A stretch of 22,843 nt of DNA from a virus. Under the pieces are notes generated by a model, which was not told the origin of the DNA, did not search any database, and worked only from the letters and a program-made list of their open reading frames with translations. This document shows positions 17,301 through 22,843 of this stretch, piece after piece; the stretch's first letter is position 1; every line of letters begins with the position of its first letter. The position numbers were made by a program, and so were the translations under genes. The stretch spans positions 1-22,843 of the IMG/VR virus record IMGVR_UViG_3300001351_000057. One strand, given 5' to 3'.

Positions 17301-17489
17301 TAAAAACTGGTTATAGAAATTAGCGCCGCCTATTTTTGTAAGGGGTGAACCACCACCTACAGTACCGTCGTGCGAATGACCTGTTGACGCACTGAAAGCC
17401 GCATCAATTTCACCATACTCAGTATTGAAAGGGGCTGCTGAAATTACAGTACCGTCTGTAAAAGTTATATTTTTCGTGTAACCTGCCAT
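14379..17489 (-). CDS. Tail fibre protein, 1036 aa
   Basis: The N-terminus contains NTEYGEIDAAFSASTGHSHDG followed by GSPLTKIG, a start typical of podovirus fibres that attach to the tail, and SDVDLGTTAKRFKDLYVDSA, a common phage-fibre strand motif. The middle is beta-rich, with Asp/Thr/Ala repeats, a NAT triplet run (about residues 340-360), two GLTGG modules and three GTVTxVxGTG modules. The C-terminus (IDRYVNGSKTTSAIGG and onward) looks like a compact beta tip. It starts four bases after the nozzle gene stop, with AGGAG spanning that gene's end. Fibres trimerise and bind host surface glycans or proteins; the receptor here is unknown. Length is well above T7 gp17 (about 550 aa), mostly through repeats. 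Confidence 0.9.
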   Translation of the reverse strand: MAGYTKNITFTDGTVISAAPFNTEYGEIDAAFSASTGHSHDGTVGGGSPLTKIGGANFYNQFLADDSDNKLKFYVNASSAAELQLTIADGVIEPGVDSDVDLGTTAKRFKDLYVDSATVTGALSAATATIAGTASFEDQITITSNSDTASAQPKLTLRSNEDASIDNQLAEIVFQGHNDQQVDETYAYMRAESPVILDDQEEGKLKFFVRKTGNAYVNTLTVDSAGIDVIGLVEADTLTTTGAITGGSFVIGSADISEAELETIDGVTAGTVAASKAVVVDADLDITGFRNITLTGELDAATLNVSGDVDVDGTLEADAITVDGTSLNDVIVGTTVTNATNAVNSTNATNATNATNATDSTNAANIAVTGASDTDASYYITLASATSGNLPSLVDGDLTYNPSSNLLTVPAANTNSLVLNNSTAITSVDEDIVDGTSSNHDSIATAKAVKGYVDATVANLGAGDITEITAGDGLTGGATTGTATLTVVGGKGIKANADDIELDFTELTDMTAVINDNTEFVLDNGGVASRKRAAEIQISYFENDSGFTTNAGTVTAVTGTGAIASTGGTTPEISLSLTSLDATTTDGDADSFVVVRDNGSQFKIAKGSINLTGFNNDTNFTANEGTVTSVGGGTGTTSSGGTTPSISLNLSELVDSTGTVAAFAAVVGTSTRKIAPSAIPLSSFSNDLDLAAGTLTSVTGTGAISSTGGTTPEISVATASATLNGIMTAGLFTKLTNIPSDATNNVGDITAVGAGNGLTGGGTSGSVTLNVVGGSGITANSNDVAVDSTVVRTSGNQTMSGNKTFTDALTIDLSSVDPDTALSIVSDRTNALAAPRVKYLRKSASPANNDVLGATEYWGRLSGGSDYKYATITSSITNLTNNQANLVLSAGGKSITLDAQGMEVTGTLAIDSITAPMTTSETTQSAGMSAMVLYKNQRILFGSSSSLRTFDLPTIVNVNPGSTSVIAKTSWTIINTDTQPLKIKAPAGHTIDRYVNGSKTTSAIGGYVHLNAFGSCEIIAMSDLYNKFIVIGSELT
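15346..15870 (-). repeat. Three related fibre modules (GTVTxVxGTG...STGGTTPxIS)
   Basis: Three stretches of about 100 bases, near 15346-15440, 15550-15650 and 15769-15870, encode related modules: an acidic lead with N-D, then GTVTAVTGTGAIASTGGTTP or close variants, then EISLSL. About 110-120 bases of unrelated sequence separate them. They look like duplicated beta modules in the fibre shaft. Confidence 0.75.
16401..16483 (-). repeat. 9-bp repeat coding for Asn-Ala-Thr triplets in the fibre
   Basis: The plus strand shows imperfect repeats of GCGTTGGTT, read on the minus strand as Asn-Ala-Thr units (NATNATNATNATDSTNA). The period of 9 preserves frame. The units mutate by single bases, and the run is broken in the middle by Ser/Val changes. 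Confidence 0.8.
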
Positions 17490-17492
17490 TCT

Positions 17493-19103
17493 TTATCTCC
17501 TGCCTGCGGGAACGTAATCTATGAAGAAGCCATTGATTCGATATGAACCGGCCTGATCGTTATTTGATATAGTGAAATTTGCTGTATGCCCACTGCCTTG
17601 GACGGGCTGTCTAACCATTGGATCTCCAATGCCTCCAAAGGCTCCAGCGCCTACCCCTGAGCCAAAAGTAGCTGTCCCAAAAAGGGAAGGGAGTGGGATC
17701 GTTGTTAGCTGATAAGCTGGGGGCTGTGGAGATTCTACTGAATTATAATCATATTTAATAGATAGTGTTGGGGCTACAGTGCTTTCTGGAGTCACAGAAA
17801 TTTTTACATAATGTAAAGTCTTTCTGCTTCCAACGTCTCCGAAATCATAAAAAGGTGTTACATACTTCGAGTTAATATTGAAAGCAGCACCGTTCTTATA
17901 AAAAGAAGGGCCTATATCATGACTATATACGTATCCGTTTTTATCTCCGTGGAAATAAACTTCAACATTAGATAAATCAAGATTCGATACAATAGCGTGA
18001 GCTTGGATACCTTCAGTTTCTGACCACTCAAAACCGTTCTTAGTGAGTGTGCCTATAATACCCTTTGAAGTTGCAATGTCTTCTCCTTGCCCCGCATAGA
18101 ATATTCTATACTGGTTCTTGTTTCGGATCACCGTTGACGTTACAATATAATTATTTATAGTTTTGGCAAGTTGAGAAAACAAAGGCTGAACAGGTCTACT
18201 AATAGCTCCTAGCTCAACGTCACCAATTCTTGCTGTACCCGCTACAGTTCGGATTCCATCAGGGCTTAGGAATACTAAGTCACCACCAATTTCTTGAACG
18301 CTGTGCTGAGCAATGCAGCCAACATTTTCAGTAATAGGCTTAACCACTAAAGCGTCAGCATTATTTATATTTGAAAGTTTATGTATGCTGTTTTTACAAA
18401 AAATAATAACGTCATCACGGAAACTTCTTAGGGCAACAACAGGCTCAGACACCTGAACGCTTATGCCCGTCCCTGTGAAAGTTGAAGGTAATAATACACC
18501 GCTTGTATAAACAACGTTATCAATAGCTGCTACGTAACGTGTTTCGTGAAATGTTGCAGCTTGTGGAGCGCCAGCACTCTGGACTTGAAACGTATGTCCA
18601 TGATATGACAAATCAGTTACGCCGCCAGTGCCTGTAATTTTAAAAAGAAAAGGAAGGTTGTTTCCGTCCGTAATAATAATCTCACCATACTGCCCAACGT
18701 TCATGAAAGTAAACTCAGGCTGAGCTGTGCCTGCTCTAGTCTCTTCAGATAGAGCATCCCACGCTGTCTTACTATAAGTTGTTGACTGCTGCCCGTCTTT
18801 ATTTATTTTAACCCACGCAGTTCCATTCATAGTGAAAAAATAATCAGTTTGTGTGCCATTGTCCACTACCGCAGCGATTAAACCTCCTGCATAGGAACAA
18901 AGACCCAAGATACGATTATCACCGTTAGGTCGAGTATTCCCAAAAGGGGTGTACCCGTTAACACGACGATAGCCTGAGTCCGAGTCAACTTCAAAGTTAA
19001 CTAGCTCTGTAGCTACACCAGCGGTTGCTAGAGCAGCTAGTTCATTAGTGTTTGTATTCAAACCGCCTTGACATACAAAACCGAAAGGTTGCGAGGCAGC
19101 CAT
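17493..19103 (-). CDS. Tail tubular protein B / nozzle protein (T7 gp12-like)
   Basis: The 536-aa protein starts MAASQPFGFVCQGGLNTNTN, then has NFEVDSDSGYRRVNGYTPFG, a pattern I know from podovirus nozzle proteins. Further on are repeated strand patterns such as GLIAAVVDNG, GEIIITDGN and RDDVIIFCKNSIHKLS, as expected for a beta-propeller-like tail nozzle. The size and order directly after the gp11-like gene fit. It forms the distal part of the short tail, through which DNA leaves and to which fibres bind. The start shares a TAATG with the stop of the preceding gene. Confidence 0.85.
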   Translation of the reverse strand: MAASQPFGFVCQGGLNTNTNELAALATAGVATELVNFEVDSDSGYRRVNGYTPFGNTRPNGDNRILGLCSYAGGLIAAVVDNGTQTDYFFTMNGTAWVKINKDGQQSTTYSKTAWDALSEETRAGTAQPEFTFMNVGQYGEIIITDGNNLPFLFKITGTGGVTDLSYHGHTFQVQSAGAPQAATFHETRYVAAIDNVVYTSGVLLPSTFTGTGISVQVSEPVVALRSFRDDVIIFCKNSIHKLSNINNADALVVKPITENVGCIAQHSVQEIGGDLVFLSPDGIRTVAGTARIGDVELGAISRPVQPLFSQLAKTINNYIVTSTVIRNKNQYRIFYAGQGEDIATSKGIIGTLTKNGFEWSETEGIQAHAIVSNLDLSNVEVYFHGDKNGYVYSHDIGPSFYKNGAAFNINSKYVTPFYDFGDVGSRKTLHYVKISVTPESTVAPTLSIKYDYNSVESPQPPAYQLTTIPLPSLFGTATFGSGVGAGAFGGIGDPMVRQPVQGSGHTANFTISNNDQAGSYRINGFFIDYVPAGRR

Positions 19104-19873
19104 TAAACAAATCTCACTCTGTCGTCTTTAAAGTAGGAAGGTGTAGGCTCAATAAGATTAGAACGCATTGAATCTAATCCTTTTTTATAATCATCTAGAG
19201 CAAAAGAAGCTGCTTGGGGATTATCTTTGAATTGCCAAATATAATATCTAGCTCGTGCTAATAACACAGAACTATACATTTCAGGGAATACAATTACGTC
19301 TGAAGAGCTTACTAATTTTTCGGGGAGTGTCCAAGCTGTGAACCATACTCGATACACTTTATCAGGGATAGGACTTAATCCTACCTTACGTGCGTCAGGG
19401 CTTCTGATAACACGAGAAGGCTCGCCATAGACTTGGCTACCTGCATCATCTAGGTTTTCACGAATTCGGTAATGATCTTTCCATTCTTCTGTAGTAGTGT
19501 ACCGCAAGTTACATGCTGAGTAAGGAGCTGTCTCCCCTGCCACACCTACGGTTGTTAAGTAGAAAGTGTCCCAATCTACAGAACTGTAATCTGTTTTGAT
19601 GTTAGAGCTTGAAGGCTTTAACTCATAAAATCTTTGTCCAGCAACTGTCTCTACATATACGTTACCGTACATAGGATCAGTTTCACCGCTTTCGCCCAAT
19701 GCTAAAAAGGGCCACTGTGGTTCTTGGTTTATAATATCGAAGTAAGCACGATTGACTGAATCTTTCACGTACTGCTGTAGTCCCAAAGCTGATGAGAAAT
19801 TACCTACGCTTAACGCTACTTCGTTTAACTCACGAAGAAGTTCATTAGTCAAATCTAAATATGATGTTGCCAT
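19103..19873 (-). CDS. Tail tubular protein A / head-tail adaptor (T7 gp11-like)
   Basis: The 256-aa protein opens MATSYLDLTNELLRELNE and continues with a helical part (FSSALGLQQYVKDSVNRAYF, INQEPQWPFLA), like podovirus tail tube A proteins that form the ring between portal and nozzle. Its gene order (after the capsid gene, before the nozzle gene) is the T7 order. The ATG lies right after the stop of the 54-aa gene, with GAGGAA about 6 bases before it. A strand-rich middle (YGNVYVETVAGQRFYEL) and helical C-terminus (FKDNPQAASFALDDYKKGL) fit the family. Confidence 0.85.
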   Translation of the reverse strand: MATSYLDLTNELLRELNEVALSVGNFSSALGLQQYVKDSVNRAYFDIINQEPQWPFLALGESGETDPMYGNVYVETVAGQRFYELKPSSSNIKTDYSSVDWDTFYLTTVGVAGETAPYSACNLRYTTTEEWKDHYRIRENLDDAGSQVYGEPSRVIRSPDARKVGLSPIPDKVYRVWFTAWTLPEKLVSSSDVIVFPEMYSSVLLARARYYIWQFKDNPQAASFALDDYKKGLDSMRSNLIEPTPSYFKDDRVRFV

Positions 19874-20038
19874 TTACTTTTCCTCGGTAGTTTTTTGTTC
19901 TTTCTTTTTAAAGATTGCATCCCAGTTGTCATCAAAGTTCTTTTTAGATTCTCCAGCATATGCTGAACTTCCAACTTTAATTACTTTGCGCATCTTCATC
20001 CCTAATGGTTGGGTTGGTGAACCTAATATATTAGACAT
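19874..20038 (-). CDS. 54-aa conserved-context protein of unknown function
   Basis: This ORF begins MSNILGSPTQPLGMKMRKVI and ends in a Lys/Glu-rich tail (FKKKEQKTTEEK). The ATG at 20038 follows AGAGGTATTAAA, a good ribosome site, and the stop abuts the ATG of the gp11-like gene exactly. The N-terminus has no clear membrane segment, and it is strongly charged in its second half. Position between capsid terminator and tail genes suggests a small virion or assembly protein, but I do not recognise it. Confidence 0.7.
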   Translation of the reverse strand: MSNILGSPTQPLGMKMRKVIKVGSSAYAGESKKNFDDNWDAIFKKKEQKTTEEK

Positions 20039-20058
20039 TTTAATACCTCTAAAAGATT

Positions 20059-20078
20059 GAGGGGCTTTTACACCCCTC
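20059..20078 (-). terminator. Terminator-like hairpin after the major capsid gene
   Basis: The minus strand has GAGGGG, an 8-base loop TGTAAAAG, and CCCCTC, a perfect 6-bp GC-rich stem, followed by AATCTTTTAG. The U-run is short, so it may act as a weak or partial terminator, similar in place to Tphi after T7 gene 10. It could also protect or process the capsid mRNA. Confidence 0.6.
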
Positions 20079-20099
20079 GCACTATTTTTACATATCAGC

Positions 20100-21089
20100 T
20101 TAGATAGTAGACACGTATGCTTTAGCTAACGCTTCTGGACGAAGCACCGCTGAACCAAATACATGTAAGCCACGACAGATGTCGCCAAAGCTATCCTGAT
20201 CACGTAAAACTTCAGTGTTCACAATAGTTTGTGCAGTAGCTGTAGCAGATACATGACCAGCCAAGATCTGATTAACCTGAAGACCCTGAGTAGCAGCCGG
20301 ACAGTTATTAGACTTGTACATGTCGAAGCCACGTAACTTACCAGAGCTTACTAGACCGTTACGGATTGAACCTTGACCAGCGTTAAAGTCTACTGACATT
20401 AACTTAGAACCAGATTGGCTCAACTGCTCGTAGAACGCAGGTGGTGCAACAAAGAAGCGACCTTCTTCTGGAACGTTCTGCTCGTCAAGAAGACGGGCTA
20501 AATGCGCCATAACGTCAAGAGGATCAACTGCTACGCCACCAGTACCACCGATGTCGATTGGTTTGCTGTTAGCTTCTGCTAATAGAATTGAATCTTCATC
20601 AGCGTCAGCGTCCGCACCTAGAACGTGATCAGGTGCCGATGATGATACGCCAGCGAACATTTGAGCCAAGACTGCTGAGTCATACGTATCTTTTAAAGCA
20701 TAAGCAGCAGATGATGCAGCTACTTCTTTCCAGTTTACGTGAGACATTTTACTTTCAATGTCATCAACAACAAACTTAAAAGATTTAGCTTGGTTGACAA
20801 CAAGAGAAGTTACTTCATCTTGAATGTATGCTTGCGGTACAACTTTACCACGAGTGTAGTCTTCGATTGCAATTGTTGGTTCTTTGACGATCTTTACAGA
20901 ATCACCAAAACCAGCGATGTCGCCTTCGTAATCAGTGTTAGTGATAGCTTCTACTACAGAAGATTTACGGAAGAAGTTAAGAACTTTCTTACTATAAATT
21001 TCTGGTAAAAAGTTATTACCGTCTGTGTTTGATGCGCCACTATCAAAGTTACTGTTAATGCCTGCGCCTGCTGTTTCAAATTTAGCCAT
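20100..21089 (-). CDS. Major capsid protein (HK97-fold type)
   Basis: The 329-aa protein reads MAKFETAGAGINSNFDSGAS, then FLPEIYSKKVLNFFRKSSVV, YEGDIAGFGDSVKIVKEP and IEDYTRGKVV, which is the usual N-terminal layout of an HK97-fold coat protein of podoviruses. Residues after about 190 hold an AHLARLLDEQNVPEEGRFFV segment typical of the coat's A domain. It builds the icosahedral shell. The ATG has a strong AGGAGT site about 10 bases before it. It lies between the scaffold gene and the tail genes, as in T7, and a hairpin follows it. It lacks any sign of an Ig-like decoration. Confidence 0.92.
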   Translation of the reverse strand: MAKFETAGAGINSNFDSGASNTDGNNFLPEIYSKKVLNFFRKSSVVEAITNTDYEGDIAGFGDSVKIVKEPTIAIEDYTRGKVVPQAYIQDEVTSLVVNQAKSFKFVVDDIESKMSHVNWKEVAASSAAYALKDTYDSAVLAQMFAGVSSSAPDHVLGADADADEDSILLAEANSKPIDIGGTGGVAVDPLDVMAHLARLLDEQNVPEEGRFFVAPPAFYEQLSQSGSKLMSVDFNAGQGSIRNGLVSSGKLRGFDMYKSNNCPAATQGLQVNQILAGHVSATATAQTIVNTEVLRDQDSFGDICRGLHVFGSAVLRPEALAKAYVSTI

Positions 21090-21125
21090 GATTATATTAC
21101 TCCTAAAAGAAAAAAATATTTAGAA

Positions 21126-21965
21126 CTAACGCACTCGGCCTTCCATGACTGCACGATCAATTTCTTGTTCATGCTTGTCATATTCATCCATACTTAGAGC
21201 GTTAATTTCCCGTTTTGTCCAAACTCTAGCTTCCTTAGTGTCTACGTTTGTTGTTTTAGTAGATACCATATCAGCAGCAGAGCCTGTAGGTCGTGACGCT
21301 TTAGTCTGACGTTTACCTTTAGTAGAGATACCGGCTTCCATTTTATAAAGATCAATAGCTTTAACTGCCAGTTGTACATTATCTGGGTTATCATAAATCC
21401 AACCTTGAATTGCTTCAGGTTGTTCTTTAGCCCATTGGTGAAAAGAATCGTCACCTCGAATGTCTTCGAAGTCAGGATGTCGATCTCGTAAAGTTTCCTC
21501 AGCTTCTCTCCGTGATATAGTATTTTCACGCTCTTGGAGCATGTCCAACTTACTTTGGAGTGCTTTAGTTTGTTCCTCAGATTTCATATGAGCAACAGTT
21601 TCTACGGTATCAAACAGATCAGGATATTGGTTTCTAAACGCTTCTAAATCTTCTGCGGTTTTTAACTGGACTTTTGGAGCAGTGCTCTCAGTCGCAGCTT
21701 GCAGTTCTAATTCTCGTTGTTTAAAACCTGAAACCTTTTCATCATAATGTTTCTTTAAGTCATCGTATCGCTTTTTATAATTGGTTCTTTGTTTTTTCTC
21801 AGGAGCTGATTCTTCAAGGGCCTCATCGGGGGTGGCTTGAGGTGCTACTGGGCGTTCAAAGAACAAACCGTCTGCTGTTTCCATAGTGCCTTCATCTGGC
21901 GTATGCCAAGACTTTTTAGCGTTATATGGATTTGCAGTTGTTTCTACTTCTTGTTCGTTAGACAT
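21126..21965 (-). CDS. Capsid scaffolding protein
   Basis: The 279-aa protein is acidic and helical. It has coiled-coil-like charged helices (about 56-90 and 128-160), a HPDFEDIRGDDSFHQWAKEQ motif at about 163-182 that I know from podovirus scaffolds, and a basic C-terminus with RVWTKREINAL. The gene directly precedes the major capsid gene, with 36 bases between. Scaffolds guide coat assembly and leave the head. The C-terminal basic helix is usually the part that contacts the coat; that is family knowledge. The start has TAGGAGAG about 6 bases before the ATG. Confidence 0.88.
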   Translation of the reverse strand: MSNEQEVETTANPYNAKKSWHTPDEGTMETADGLFFERPVAPQATPDEALEESAPEKKQRTNYKKRYDDLKKHYDEKVSGFKQRELELQAATESTAPKVQLKTAEDLEAFRNQYPDLFDTVETVAHMKSEEQTKALQSKLDMLQERENTISRREAEETLRDRHPDFEDIRGDDSFHQWAKEQPEAIQGWIYDNPDNVQLAVKAIDLYKMEAGISTKGKRQTKASRPTGSAADMVSTKTTNVDTKEARVWTKREINALSMDEYDKHEQEIDRAVMEGRVR

Positions 21966-22095
21966 ATTGTCACTCTCCTATTGGGGCTTTTTGTCTTTCA
22001 AGGTGGCTGTTCAGTTAGCTAAACACAACAGGGTCTTGAATTAAAAGGTGGCCTCTAGGTTAAATTTTGATAAGGGGCTAAGGGTCTAGGTAGCC
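21966..22095 (-). promoter_or_regulatory. Control region upstream of the scaffold-capsid genes
   Basis: These 130 bases are the longest non-coding gap in the window. On the minus strand they hold, in order: the end of a stem-loop that overlaps the upstream stop, an AT-rich run, the 8-mer GCCACCTT, a 7-bp hairpin, a second GCCACCTT and the scaffold ribosome site. I see no convincing sigma-70 or T7-type promoter, but the layout suggests a promoter or RNA-processing site that raises scaffold and capsid output. Confidence 0.45.
22008..22025 (-). other. Short hairpin with CUAA loop
   Basis: The minus-strand RNA reads UGUUUAG, CUAA, CUGAACA: a 7-bp stem with one U-G pair and a 4-base loop. It sits between the two GCCACCTT copies. 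It is not followed by a U-run, so it is more likely an RNA structure than a terminator. Confidence 0.5.
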
Positions 22096-22100
22096 TTATC
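22069..22100 (-). terminator. Stem-loop overlapping the stop of the 197-aa gene
   Basis: The minus-strand RNA has GATAAGG pairing with CCTTATC (7 bp) plus CTA with TAG across a 2-base bulge, closing a 10-base loop. The stop codon of the upstream gene lies in the 5' arm. The following sequence is AAAATTTAA rather than a U-run, so a terminator is weak and an RNase III-type processing site is an equal option. Confidence 0.45.
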
Positions 22101-22689
22101 GGTTATAAACACTTGGGGTTCTATTAGCTGAGATCATTGTTCTTTTAATGTCTCGGTTAGTGTCCTTTACTTCAGATACCCCATTAGCTTTTTCGCTATA
22201 AAGAGGGTCTTCAGTTAGACCGCCAAATGCTTTCTTGGTTCGACCACCTTGTTCATCAAACGTGCGTTCCGCCTCATCCATCATTAGTTGGAGGTTTTCT
22301 GCACCGATTAACTCGACAGCCTTTGCGGTGAATACAAACTCACCTTCCGATAACCTAGCTGGTATCGAATCTGATACTCCAGTACCGATCCCTTCTACGG
22401 AACCTTCACCAGAGAATTCTGCTGCAACGTCTAAGACTTTATCAAAGACCATTGCTAATTCTGCGTTGCTTTCTAAAGCTTCTGAAAGCATGTCTTGCTC
22501 TTCTTCTGTGAGAGCTTCACCTAGTACGAAGTCTTGGAAAGTATCTTCCATCGCCTCGTCAGGTAGCTGAGAGGCTTCTGCTGCTTCTTTTTCATCTTCA
22601 GGAATATTATCGTAAGTATCTTCTAATTCCATTTCAGGTGTAGTGAGCATTGAACCTTCATTATATTTAACTTTCATTTTATCTTTCAT
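22096..22689 (-). CDS. Acidic 197-aa protein with SDSIPARLS motif
   Basis: The N-terminal half is very acidic and probably disordered, with Glu/Asp-rich helices (EDEKEAAEASQLPDEAMEDT). Residues 99-140 contain EGIGTGVSDSIPARLSEGEF followed by TAKAVELIGAENL, a recurrent small motif in marine phage proteins of unknown role. The C-terminus is basic (KDTNRDIKRTM). It starts one base after the stop of a tiny ORF, with AGGA before it, and lies between the portal and scaffold genes. It may be a head-assembly or portal-associated factor; that is inference from position. Internal Met codons 5 and 14 are weaker starts. Confidence 0.8.
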   Translation of the reverse strand: MKDKMKVKYNEGSMLTTPEMELEDTYDNIPEDEKEAAEASQLPDEAMEDTFQDFVLGEALTEEEQDMLSEALESNAELAMVFDKVLDVAAEFSGEGSVEGIGTGVSDSIPARLSEGEFVFTAKAVELIGAENLQLMMDEAERTFDEQGGRTKKAFGGLTEDPLYSEKANGVSEVKDTNRDIKRTMISANRTPSVYNR

Positions 22690-22690
22690 G

Positions 22691-22780
22691 TTATTGTGTC
22701 CTGTTCTTAGCTTCAGAAACTTGATCTTTAAGTGTCTCTAGATTAACCAGAGAATTCACTCTCCCCTGCCTGCGGTACAT
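22691..22780 (-). CDS. Possible tiny ORF (29 aa) overlapping the portal end
   Basis: This frame reads MYRRQGRVNSLVNLETLKDQ and ends EAKNRTQ, with a stop one base before the next gene's ATG. The frame stays open to the right edge of the window (50 codons in all), so the start could be further upstream or a GTG near 22804. A GGAA lies before the ATG at 22780, a weak site. It overlaps the portal frame by about 35 bases. The tight coupling with the next gene argues for a real gene; its length argues for caution. Confidence 0.45.
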   Translation of the reverse strand: MYRRQGRVNSLVNLETLKDQVSEAKNRTQ

Positions 22781-22843
22781 TTCCTGTTCCGATGTTGCCG
22801 CCACCAGTGCCTGTAGCTCCAAGGTCTTGAGGTTGTTCAGGTG
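22743..22843 (-). CDS. Portal protein C-terminus (partial)
   Basis: Thirty-two codons are visible before a TAA at 22745-22743. They read PEQPQDLGATGTGGGNIGTG and then NVPQAGESEFSG, a Gly/Pro-rich disordered tail of the kind that ends podovirus portal (head-tail connector) proteins. The order just before the scaffold region supports the call. The rest of the gene lies outside the window, so this is inferred from context and composition. Confidence 0.55.
   Translation of the reverse strand, partial: PEQPQDLGATGTGGGNIGTGNVPQAGESEFSG

Noticed and set aside
21966-22095. A T7-like or sigma-70 promoter
   Set aside because: No convincing -35/-10 pair or 23-bp phage promoter could be matched, and no second copy was seen elsewhere in the window.

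Overview
The window is a 22.8-kb slice of a tailed-phage (short-tailed, T7-like podovirus type) structural module. Every supported gene reads on the minus strand, so the transcription order runs from the right end (22843) to the left end (1). Genes are packed tightly: most neighbours overlap by 1-32 bases or sit within 25 bases, most with a Shine-Dalgarno site inside or next to the end of the gene before. The DNA is AT-rich by eye. No tRNA, integrase, transposase, CRISPR array or plus-strand gene is supported. The protein types (compact portal-scaffold-capsid-tail order, the fibre N-terminus, the T7-type small holin, the EPDERINKMTG and SDSIPARLS motifs) recall marine podoviruses of alphaproteobacteria such as SAR11 or Roseobacter relatives. 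That host guess is inference from memory of such phages, not proof.

Right part (22843-17493), head and tail tube: the last residues of a probable portal protein, a tiny overlapping ORF, an acidic 197-aa protein, a scaffolding protein, the major capsid protein, a 54-aa gene, and the two tail-tube/nozzle proteins (gp11-like and gp12-like). Two non-coding gaps hold likely control signals: 21966-22095 has two stem-loops and a repeated 8-mer, and 20039-20099 has a terminator-like hairpin after the capsid gene, as in T7.

Middle part (17489-12073), host contact and lysis: a 1036-aa repetitive tail fibre, a 252-aa protein that may be a fibre partner, an unrecognised 166-aa protein, a 59-aa holin and a GT-A glycosyltransferase. 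No endolysin is visible beside the holin.

Left part (12076-1), a block of large proteins likely to be internal/ejection proteins: an 1159-aa protein whose C-terminal half is an almost unbroken run of about 44 undecapeptide repeats, a 350-aa protein with a cationic amphipathic N-terminal helix and a hydrophobic segment, an acidic 204-aa protein, a 631-aa protein with a TVTPP repeat linker, and a giant ORF (over 1660 aa, cut by the left edge). Its C-terminal part carries what I read as an ADP-ribosyltransferase domain of the type found in phage polyvalent proteins. The two most interesting observations are this ART domain on a probable virion protein, and the undecapeptide array. Together they suggest an ejection machine that delivers DNA and possibly an enzyme that modifies host proteins.
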